DNA of 7,738 nt from DASZPL01 sp035550315 (GTDB taxonomy: Bacteria; Actinomycetota; Actinomycetes; JAFAQI01): contig DASZPL010000123.1 of assembly GCA_035550315.1 (NCBI GenBank), forward strand, positions 1 through 7,738. Reading direction: 5' to 3'. A model generated the notes under the pieces. That model was not told the DNA's origin. It searched no databases and saw only the letters and a program-made list of their open reading frames with translations. Below are positions 1 to 5,960 of this stretch, piece after piece. Position 1 is the stretch's first letter, and each line of letters begins with the position of its first letter. A program made the translations under genes and the position numbers.

Positions 1-1170
1 CTGGCCGCGGCACTCGCCGGCAGCCACCGACTCACCCTGCCGCACGCGCTGCCGCCGGCACTGACCCGGCTTCCGGCGCAGCCGATCCTGGCGCTTCCCC
101 GCCAGGCCGGCGGCGGGCTGCAACGGATCGCCGGGGCGGTCCGCGACCCGCGCAGCCCGGCGTTCCGCCACGCCGTCCGGCTGGCGGCGATGATGCTGAT
201 CGCCGAGGGCGTCAGCCGGACGTTGCCGTGGCAACGCGGCTACTGGGTGACGCTGACCGTGGTCGTGGTGTTGAAGCCGGACTACGCCGCCACCATGCAG
301 CGGGGCGTGGCCCGGATCGTCGGCACCGCGCTGGGGGTCGGCGTGTCCGGCCTGCTCGCGGTCGCCATCCATCCCACCGATGTCGGCTACGTCCTGCTGG
401 TCACCGGGTTCAGCTGGGCGGCCTACGCCGGGTTCGGCGTCTCGTACGCCGTGTACTCGGTCGCCATCACGGCGCTGGTCGTGCTGTTGCTGTCACCGGC
501 AGGCAGCGGCAACGAGTTGAGCACCGTCGCCGACCGCGGCCTCGACACCGCGATCGGCGGCGCCCTGGCGCTCGCCGGGTACGCCGCCTGGCCGACCTGG
601 GAGCGAGCCACCCTGGCCAGCAGCCTCGACCGGCTGTTCGAGCGACTCGCGGACTACGCCGCCGCCGTGCTCGCGCGGTACGTCGACCCGAGTGCCGACC
701 GCACCGCGATCGGGCGGGCGGCCACCTCGGCCCGGCAGGCGCGGGTCGACGCCCAGGCGTCGCTCGACCGGGCACTGGCGGAGCCGACCCGCGCCGGCGC
801 CGACACCCAGGCCGCCGTGGGCCTGATGGCGTCCGCCCGACGCATCGTCATCGCCCTGCACGCACTGCGGACAACCCTCGACGACGCGACCGAGCACGTC
901 GCGCTGCCCGAGGCAGCGACGGTCCGCGAGGCGATCACCGACGCGCTGCGCGGCGTAGCCGCCGACGACCCGGCGCGCGCCGACGGGTTGCGGGAACGAC
1001 AGCGGACGCTGGAGGCCGCGTCGTCGGAGGATCCGGCGTCGCTTCGCGGCCGCCGGCTCGCGCTGCTGGCGGCGCACCTCGACCCACTCGTCGACAGCAT
1101 CGACACCGCGATGCACGTCCGGGCCGGCGGCTCCGGGCAGTCAGCGGAACTGGCCGAGCGACTCCGCTGA
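1..1170 (+). CDS. FUSC-family (fusaric-acid-resistance/aromatic acid exporter-like) membrane protein, 5'-truncated
   Basis: The frame is open from base 1 to a TGA at 1168-1170, giving 389 visible residues; the start lies outside the window. The internal ATG at 190 is not the start, because the upstream 63 codons continue the family pattern (an arginine-bearing helix before the membrane block). The diagnostic stretch is QRGYWVTLTVVVVLKPDY at residues 78-95, which matches the FUSC-type core 'RGYW..LT...VLKP', followed by R..AR..GT..G around residues 97-112. Hydrophobic segments fill about residues 83-190 and a helical, probably cytoplasmic tail fills about 195-389. Full-length actinobacterial FUSC proteins are commonly 600-750 residues with two membrane halves, so this is probably the second half. 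The family is linked to efflux of aromatic acids, but the substrate here is unknown. The 3' end overlaps the opposing gene by 30 bp. Confidence 0.85.
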   Translation: MAAALAGSHRLTLPHALPPALTRLPAQPILALPRQAGGGLQRIAGAVRDPRSPAFRHAVRLAAMMLIAEGVSRTLPWQRGYWVTLTVVVVLKPDYAATMQRGVARIVGTALGVGVSGLLAVAIHPTDVGYVLLVTGFSWAAYAGFGVSYAVYSVAITALVVLLLSPAGSGNELSTVADRGLDTAIGGALALAGYAAWPTWERATLASSLDRLFERLADYAAAVLARYVDPSADRTAIGRAATSARQARVDAQASLDRALAEPTRAGADTQAAVGLMASARRIVIALHALRTTLDDATEHVALPEAATVREAITDALRGVAADDPARADGLRERQRTLEAASSEDPASLRGRRLALLAAHLDPLVDSIDTAMHVRAGGSGQSAELAERLR

Positions 1171-1935
1171 CGGCGGCAGGTCGGCCTCGACGCCGGCCGG
1201 CAGCGCGTCGCCGACGAAGTCGGCCAGCTCCTCCCCCGCAACGACCCGAGCCCGCACCGGTCCGGCCGCCGCCCGCCGGGTGAGCGCCGCGATTGGGAAG
1301 CCGGACGCCCGACCGGCCAGCACCACGTTGCCGGACCGACGGCCGCGCAGCACGGCCGGCTCGGCCAGCAGCACCAGGCCGCCGAAGACCGCCGACATCG
1401 TCGCCGCGACCACGCGGGAGAAGTCGAACGGCGACGCGTCAGACAGGTTGACCGCGCAGGTGCCGCCACGGCGCAGCGTGCCCCGCAGCTGCGCCATCCG
1501 GTCGAGCGGGAACAGCACCGGCACGGTTTCGGGACCGTCGTACAGGTCGCAGACCACGAGGTCGGCGGCACCGGACGGGTACGCCGAGAGCACGCGGACG
1601 GCGTCATCGACGGCGATCGTCACGCCATCGATCTCGCCGAGCGACTGCGCCATCGCCGCGATCTCGCGCGACCGCTCCGCGACCAGTTGCTGCGACCGCG
1701 GGTGCCGCTGCGCCAGCCAGCGCGGCAGCGTGCACAACCCGCCGCCGAGATGCAACGCCGTCACCGGCTTCGCCGGCCGCAGCACGGACTCGACAACGTA
1801 CGCGATCATCTGGACGTACTCGAACTCCAAATGCGTCGGGTCGTCCACGTCGACGTACGACTGCTCGGATCCGTCGACCAGCAGCCAGCGACCGCCGGGC
1901 CGCACCGCATCGGGGATCAGCTGCGGCGCTCTCAC
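1141..1935 (-). CDS. Spermidine-synthase-fold protein (aminopropyltransferase-like)
   Basis: This encodes a 264-residue protein of the spermidine/spermine synthase superfamily, with a Rossmann methyltransferase fold. Visible signatures are SYVDVDDPTHLEFEY (residues 26-40), the glycine-rich nucleotide loop LHLGGGLCTLPR (61-72), an acidic residue E87 where the family has its cofactor-binding Glu, and VVCDLYDG (127-134), whose D130 and D133 sit where the catalytic acidic residues occur. The loop reads GGGLC rather than the GGGDG of true spermidine synthases, and the Asp usually following the Glu is Ser89. Aminopropyl transfer is therefore not assured. The chosen start is GTG at 1935-1933, overlapping the stop of the upstream exporter gene (GTGA) and preceded by a strong Shine-Dalgarno sequence. 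Longer in-frame extensions run antisense-like through the exporter gene and are not credible. The 3' end overlaps the converging FUSC gene. Confidence 0.82.
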   Translation of the reverse strand: MRAPQLIPDAVRPGGRWLLVDGSEQSYVDVDDPTHLEFEYVQMIAYVVESVLRPAKPVTALHLGGGLCTLPRWLAQRHPRSQQLVAERSREIAAMAQSLGEIDGVTIAVDDAVRVLSAYPSGAADLVVCDLYDGPETVPVLFPLDRMAQLRGTLRRGGTCAVNLSDASPFDFSRVVAATMSAVFGGLVLLAEPAVLRGRRSGNVVLAGRASGFPIAALTRRAAAGPVRARVVAGEELADFVGDALPAGVEADLPPSAESLGQFR

Positions 1936-2795
1936 GGGGTCACCTCGACCGGCTCCAGCTGCTCGGCCTGCGACGTCGCACCCACGGACGCCACCATCAC
2001 ACATCCGATGGCCACCCATTCGTGCCAGACCAGCCGCTGGCCGAGGAAGGCCAGACCGGACAGTGCCGCGACCGCCGGCTCGAGCGACATCAGGATGCCG
2101 AACACCGACGCCGCCAGCCGGCGCAGCGCCATCAACTCGAGCGAGTACGGGATCGCCGACGACAGCACCGCCACCGCGAGGCCGCGCCCAAAGACGGTCG
2201 GACGGACCAACGCCCGGCCGCCGGACACGATCCCCCACGGGGCAACCGCCACGGCGCCGACCGTCATCGCGATCGCCAACCCGGCCATGCCCGGGATGGC
2301 GCGGCCCACCCGTTGCGAGAGCAGGATGTACGCCGCCCAGAACCCGCCGGCCACCGCCGCGAGCAGCAGGCCGACGGCGTCCAACCGGCCACCGCCGCCG
2401 GCGAGCAGCGCGACGCCCGCCGCCGCGAACACCACCCACACCAGGTCGAGCCGGCGGCGCGAGCCTGCAATCGCCACCGAGAGCGGGCCGAGGAACTCGA
2501 TCGTGACGGCGACCCCGAGCGGGATCCGGTCGATCGCCAAGTAAAAGGAGCAGTTCATCGCCGCGAGCGCGACGCCGAACAGCACGGCGAGCAGCAGCGG
2601 TGACCGCCCGACCGCCCTCGCGCGCGGCCGCGCGACGCCGACCAGCAACGCCCCGGCGAGCAGCAGCCGGAGGAATACCGCGCCGACCGGTCCGACGGCC
2701 GGGAACAGCTTGGTCGCGACCGCGGCGCCGCTCTGCACGCTGGTGACCGCGCCCAGCACGAGCACCGGAGCGGGCACCAGCGGGACGCGACGCAC
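1932..2795 (-). CDS. rhtA: RhtA-like EamA-family exporter (threonine/homoserine type)
   Basis: This 287-residue inner-membrane protein is almost entirely hydrophobic, with about ten membrane segments in two EamA repeats (roughly residues 10-135 and 140-275). It follows recalled E. coli RhtA motif for motif: SVQSGAAVATKLFPAVG (19-35), FYLAIDRIPLGVAVTIEF (84-101), RRRLDLVWVV (113-122), AVLSSAIPYSLELMAL (209-224) and FGILMSLEPAVAALSG (232-247). RhtA exports threonine, homoserine and some related amino acids by proton antiport; the substrate here is inferred from family only. The start is GTG at 2795-2793, with a weak GAGG about 8 bases upstream. Its TGA overlaps the start of the downstream spermidine-synthase-like gene, so the two should be co-translated. 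It is transcribed divergently from the small gene at 2918. The symbol is by similarity; other DMT transporters cannot be fully excluded. Confidence 0.85.
   Translation of the reverse strand: MRRVPLVPAPVLVLGAVTSVQSGAAVATKLFPAVGPVGAVFLRLLLAGALLVGVARPRARAVGRSPLLLAVLFGVALAAMNCSFYLAIDRIPLGVAVTIEFLGPLSVAIAGSRRRLDLVWVVFAAAGVALLAGGGGRLDAVGLLLAAVAGGFWAAYILLSQRVGRAIPGMAGLAIAMTVGAVAVAPWGIVSGGRALVRPTVFGRGLAVAVLSSAIPYSLELMALRRLAASVFGILMSLEPAVAALSGLAFLGQRLVWHEWVAIGCVMVASVGATSQAEQLEPVEVTP
1940..1946 (-). promoter_or_regulatory. Ribosome binding site that fixes the spermidine-synthase-like start
   Basis: On the minus strand GAGGTGA ends 4 bases before the GTG at 1935-1933 and lies inside the last codons of the exporter gene. 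It is a long match to the 16S anti-Shine-Dalgarno tail. It supports the 264-residue start over longer in-frame alternatives and implies translational coupling to the exporter. Confidence 0.7.
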
Positions 2796-2917
2796 CCCGC
2801 CAGCCTCGCACCCAAGCCGGTCGCATCATCCGTCCACCGCGACCGGCACCGACGGCTGCCGTCCACAGTTCGGCCGGCCGGGGCGAGCAGCTTGCTCTCG
2901 CCCGCCAGGCTCCTGCC
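2796..2917. promoter_or_regulatory. Divergent intergenic region, presumed promoters for both flanking genes
   Basis: This 122-bp gap separates the divergent exporter gene (-) from the small gene (+), so promoters for both must lie here or the genes are leaderless. I cannot identify a convincing -35/-10 pair on either strand. It contains a GTCCACAG octamer at 2861-2868 and an inverted repeat at 2881-2903. A weak AGG at 2907-2909 lies 8 bases before the ATG at 2918. Confidence 0.5.
2881..2903. repeat. Inverted repeat/hairpin upstream of the small gene
   Basis: GGGCGAG (2881-2887) is the exact reverse complement of CTCGCCC (2897-2903), a 7-bp stem around a 9-base centre. A second register, GAGCA (2885-2889) with TGCTC (2893-2897) and a 3-base loop, competes with it. 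It ends 14 bases before the ATG at 2918, so it could be a 5'-leader hairpin or an operator. In DNA this GC-rich a 7-bp stem may also be chance. Confidence 0.35.
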
Positions 2918-3289
2918 ATGACCGACTTCACCGCGTCGTACGACGCCTTCGCCGCCGAGGTCCGCGACCGCGGCACCCGTGACGGCGGACTGCTCGCCGT
3001 GTTCTGTGACGACGCCGGTCGGCTGCTGTTGCCGGTGGAGTTCGACGAAGGCACGTCGTGCGTCGACGAGCTGTTCCTGCGCTACCTGGTCGCCGTCATC
3101 TGCGACATCGCGCTGCCGGCGGTCGTGCTGGCGGTGGCTCGTCGGTCCGGTCGGCCGGCGCGGATCGACCGGGCGCTTTGGCGCGAGCTGTCGTCGCGAC
3201 TGAGCGGCGGACCCACCCGGCTGGTCGACCTGCTCGTCGTCGGCAGTGACGGCTGGTGGTCGGCCACAGCCGGGAAGCTGGCCGCCTAG
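2918..3289 (+). CDS. Small hypothetical protein resembling a minimal DUF4192 N-terminal region
   Basis: This encodes 123 residues, starting ATG and ending TAG at 3287-3289. There is no signal peptide or clear membrane helix. The predicted order is a hydrophobic strand LLAVFC (25-30), a strand ending LPVEFDE (38-44), a helix, a strand PAVVLAVAR (67-75), a helix IDRALWREL (83-91), and a terminal strand LVDLLVVGSDGWWS (102-115). By eye this parallels the DUF4192 protein at 5961-6995, which has SLVVVC, MRFDLP, a helix, AALFIVLF, RRRLMDQL and VVDVVLTRDGRWWS in the same order. The distance from the FD motif to the WWS motif is 70 residues here and 69 there. It lacks the Cys-Cys-Pro-Pro segment and the C-terminal half of DUF4192. 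Function is unknown, and the relationship is my inference. Its stop codon shares CTAG with the stop of the converging oxidase gene. Confidence 0.7.
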   Translation: MTDFTASYDAFAAEVRDRGTRDGGLLAVFCDDAGRLLLPVEFDEGTSCVDELFLRYLVAVICDIALPAVVLAVARRSGRPARIDRALWRELSSRLSGGPTRLVDLLVVGSDGWWSATAGKLAA

Positions 3290-4794
3290 AGGTGCTTGCG
3301 GACCTCGGCGGCGGCTCGTTGGCCGGAGCGCACGGCGCCGTCCATGTAGCCGTGCCAGTAGATCGCGGTCTCGGTGCCGGCCCAGTGGATCCGGCCGACC
3401 GGCTGCGCGATGTGCCGGCCGTACTCGGTCAGCGTTCCCGGCCCGAAGATCCCGACCGGGCAGCCGCGAGTCCACTGCTCGCGGCTCCAGTCCTGCACGA
3501 CCACGCTGGTCGGATGGTGCGCCCGGCGGTCACCGAAGTACTCGGCGAAGTTCGCCAGCACGGCGCGCTTCAACGCCGTGTGGCGGTTGGTATAGCGGCG
3601 CGCCTCGTCGCCGCCGACGAAGCCGAGCAGGCCGCCGAGCTTGCCGTCCTTGGACGAGACGTCGAACGTCGTCTTCGCCGGCCCGACCGTGCTCACCGCG
3701 GCGCCGGTCAGTCCGTGATCGCGCCACCACGGCCGGTCGTAGAACGCCTCGACCTTGATCAGCGTGCCTTGCGGTGACCGTTGCAGCAGACCGTCGGTCA
3801 GCGCCGGCAGGATCGGGTGGTAGTCGATCCGCCCGGCCAGCGTCGGCGGGATCGCGACCACCACCCGCTTCGCCCGCACGACCGCCCGGTCCGACGTCAC
3901 GGTGACGCCGTGCCGGTGCTGTTCGATACGCCGCACCGGCGAGGCCGGCAAGACGTGGTGGTGCCCGATGTGGCGGGCGAGCCGGATCGAGATCTCCTGG
4001 GCGCCCTCGACGAAGCGTCGCGCTTGGGCGCCGCCGCGGGTGTCGATCAGCCGCTCGACCGTGCCGGGCGTCGAGCCGTCGGTCGCGGTCGCGACGTAGG
4101 CAGCCGTGTGCAGCAGCGAGATCTCCCTGGGCTCGCAGCCGGCCAGCGCCTCGAACAGCGCCGACAACAGCTTCGAGATCTTCGAGTAGTTGATCGCCTG
4201 CCCGCGGGCCCACTGGTCGACGGTCAACCGGTCCCACTCGGTCGCATGCGCCGCCTCCCACGGGGCGTGCACGGGGATGTGGGTGGCCATCGCGTCGAGC
4301 TGCTTGACGAGCACCACGATGTCGGCGATCACGGTCGGGTCCGGCGGCGCGGTCCCCAGCAGGCCGGTGTCCGAGTACGTCGATCGCTGGCCGTCGAAGT
4401 ACACCTGCTTGCCAGTGTCCGGCTGGTTGAACGCGTGGACGTCCATCTGCCGGGCGAGCTTCGCGATCTCGGTCTGTGTCGGGCCGATCCAGGTGCCGCC
4501 GAGGTCGCCGTGGTAGCCGTGCGGCAACGGATGGTTCAGGGTGCGGCCCCCGACCCGGTCGCGGGCTTCGAGCACGAGCACCGAGGGACCGTGCTGCTGC
4601 AGCTCGCGTGCGGTGGTGAGACCGGCGAGACCGGCGCCGACGATGACCACGTCGACGTCACGGTGGCGCCGCCGGGTGGTCGCCGCCGCGGCCGGCTCGG
4701 CAGCCGCGACGCCGGCGGCGCCCGCGAGCGACAGGGCCGCGCTGCCCTGCAAGAGGCCGCGTCGGCTCAGCCGTCGCTCGGTCGTGTCGGTCAC
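3286..4794 (-). CDS. Tat-exported flavin monoamine oxidase
   Basis: This encodes a 502-residue FAD amine oxidase (MAO/putrescine oxidase family) that would oxidise a primary amine to an aldehyde with release of ammonia and H2O2. The N-terminus has a twin-arginine signal: SRRGLLQ (10-16), then an Ala-rich hydrophobic stretch to about residue 38, predicting Tat export. The FAD dinucleotide-binding motif is VIVGAGLAGL (50-59), with E76-A-R-D-R-V-G-G-R-T after it. K347 matches the flavin N5-contacting lysine of MAO. The C-terminal signature HWAGTETAIYWHGYMDGAV spans 470-488. Cys445 aligns without gaps with the covalent-FAD cysteine of human MAO-B (Cys397), and Tyr483 with cage residue Tyr435. Pro446 replaces the other cage residue, Tyr398. 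The start is GTG at 4794-4792, overlapping the monooxygenase stop (GTGA) and preceded by GGAAGG. Substrate is unknown. Confidence 0.88.
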   Translation of the reverse strand: MTDTTERRLSRRGLLQGSAALSLAGAAGVAAAEPAAAATTRRRHRDVDVVIVGAGLAGLTTARELQQHGPSVLVLEARDRVGGRTLNHPLPHGYHGDLGGTWIGPTQTEIAKLARQMDVHAFNQPDTGKQVYFDGQRSTYSDTGLLGTAPPDPTVIADIVVLVKQLDAMATHIPVHAPWEAAHATEWDRLTVDQWARGQAINYSKISKLLSALFEALAGCEPREISLLHTAAYVATATDGSTPGTVERLIDTRGGAQARRFVEGAQEISIRLARHIGHHHVLPASPVRRIEQHRHGVTVTSDRAVVRAKRVVVAIPPTLAGRIDYHPILPALTDGLLQRSPQGTLIKVEAFYDRPWWRDHGLTGAAVSTVGPAKTTFDVSSKDGKLGGLLGFVGGDEARRYTNRHTALKRAVLANFAEYFGDRRAHHPTSVVVQDWSREQWTRGCPVGIFGPGTLTEYGRHIAQPVGRIHWAGTETAIYWHGYMDGAVRSGQRAAAEVRKHL

Positions 4795-5954
4795 GGCGCC
4801 GCCTTCCGTCCGGTCGATCGCTGCTCCCGGGCGACCGCGCGGGCGATCCGCCGCGCGTCGATGCCAAGCTCCCGGAACATCCCACTCACCGGGTTGGTGA
4901 AGCCGGTGAACCACAGCCCCGGCGCGCGCGGATCGGTGACGGCGCCGCGCACCACGGGACGCCCGCCGGCGTCGAGCACCCCGAGGTGGCCGACCAACGC
5001 CTCGAGGCCGCGGCGGTAGCCGGTCGCTGCGATCACCGCGTCGACGTCCAATCGGGTGCCGTCGGCCAGCAGCACGGCGGGCCCGTCGAAGCCGGTGACC
5101 GCGGCGACGACCTCGATCGCACCGCGCTTGACCTGCTCGACGAAGCCGATGTCGATCAGCGGAATCGCGTCGTCGCGGAGGATGCGTTGGTAGAGGCCGT
5201 CCGGCGGCAGCGGCAAACCGTACGGCGCGAGGTCGCCGAACGTGAGCTGACGCAGCCGCGCCGCGATCGGGTCGAAGATCCGGGGCGGCAGGTGGCGGCA
5301 CAGGATGCCGACCAGCGGGTTGGGCACGCCGTTGATCTGCCGGCCGACGATGTGCGGTGGCGTGCGGATCGCGACCCGGACCCGCGCGGCGCCGGTCTCG
5401 AGCAGGTCGAGCGCGATCTCGGCACCGGTGTTGCCGGACCCGACGACCAGCACGTCCTTGCCGACGTACGGCGTGGCGTTGCGATAGCGACTGGCGTGGA
5501 TCAGCTCGCCGCGATAGCCGTCGATGCCCGGCCAGTCCGGGATTGCCGGAGTGTGGTTGTGACCGGTCGCGACGACGACGTAGCGGGCCAGCAGGTCACC
5601 CTGCGGGCTGCGCAGTCGCCAACGGCCGCCCTCGCGGTAGAGCCGTTCGACCGTCGTCGCGAACCGGATGTCGAGGCGATGGTGCGCGGCGTACGACTCG
5701 AGGTAGGAGACCACGTCGGCGCGGGAGACCCACGGACCGTAGTGCCGAGGGATCGGCAAGCCGGGCAGCCCGGACAGCGCCCGGTGGGTGTGCAGGTGCA
5801 ACCGCTCGTAGTGCCCACGCCACGCCGACCCGACGGCGTCGGCGCCGTCGACGACCAGGGTCTCGAGCCCGGCGCGACGCAACATCGCGGCGGCGGCCAG
5901 CCCGCCCGGGCCGGCGCCGATGACGACGGTCTCGGCCGACAGCGGGTCTGACAC
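4791..5954 (-). CDS. YUCCA/CzcO-type flavin-containing monooxygenase (NAD(P)/FAD-dependent oxidoreductase)
   Basis: This encodes 387 residues with no signal peptide, so it is presumably cytosolic. The FAD-binding Rossmann motif is VVIGAGPGGLA (10-20). The NADPH-binding motif is VVGSGNTGAE (170-179). Between them YRGELIHASRY (147-157) fits the FMO/Baeyer-Villiger pattern F/Y-x-G-x3-H-x3-F/Y. An ATGY motif follows at 310-313, and WFTGF (348-352) marks the C-terminal FAD contact. The segment GSAWRGHYERLHLH followed by LPIPRHY and YLESYAAHH resembles plant YUCCA and bacterial CzcO-like flavoproteins. Such enzymes oxygenate at N, S or carbonyl carbon; the substrate is not readable from the sequence. 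The start is GTG at 5954-5952, 6 bases after the DUF4192 stop, with no obvious Shine-Dalgarno sequence. The 3' end is coupled to the monoamine oxidase by a GTGA overlap. Confidence 0.85.
   Translation of the reverse strand: MSDPLSAETVVIGAGPGGLAAAAMLRRAGLETLVVDGADAVGSAWRGHYERLHLHTHRALSGLPGLPIPRHYGPWVSRADVVSYLESYAAHHRLDIRFATTVERLYREGGRWRLRSPQGDLLARYVVVATGHNHTPAIPDWPGIDGYRGELIHASRYRNATPYVGKDVLVVGSGNTGAEIALDLLETGAARVRVAIRTPPHIVGRQINGVPNPLVGILCRHLPPRIFDPIAARLRQLTFGDLAPYGLPLPPDGLYQRILRDDAIPLIDIGFVEQVKRGAIEVVAAVTGFDGPAVLLADGTRLDVDAVIAATGYRRGLEALVGHLGVLDAGGRPVVRGAVTDPRAPGLWFTGFTNPVSGMFRELGIDARRIARAVAREQRSTGRKAAP
4802..4807 (-). promoter_or_regulatory. Ribosome binding site for the monoamine oxidase
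   Basis: On the minus strand GGAAGG lies 7 bases upstream of the GTG at 4794-4792, inside the last codons of the monooxygenase gene. It supports this start, which also places the twin-arginine motif at residues 11-12, the expected position for a Tat leader. Confidence 0.6.
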
Positions 5955-5960
5955 GAGGCA

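Noticed and set aside
1141..3054. A 637-codon minus-strand frame that would fuse extra sequence to the spermidine-synthase-like protein
   Set aside because: The part beyond 1935 is Arg/Gly/Ala-rich and runs out of frame through the well-supported exporter gene. The GTG at 1935 has a strong Shine-Dalgarno sequence and a GTGA junction.
3781..5019. A 412-codon plus-strand frame antisense to the monoamine oxidase and monooxygenase genes
   Set aside because: Long antisense frames are expected in very GC-rich DNA. The composition is typical of a shadow frame and no motif is recognisable.
3286..5301. A 671-codon frame extending the monoamine oxidase upstream
   Set aside because: The extra 169 codons are low-complexity shadow sequence of the monooxygenase gene. 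The GTG at 4794 gives a properly placed Tat leader and has a ribosome binding site.
3286..5954. A dedicated indole-3-acetic acid pathway from the YUCCA-like monooxygenase and the amine oxidase
   Set aside because: Both families have broad substrate ranges, the oxidase seems exported, and no tryptophan aminotransferase or decarboxylase is present. It is only a testable idea.
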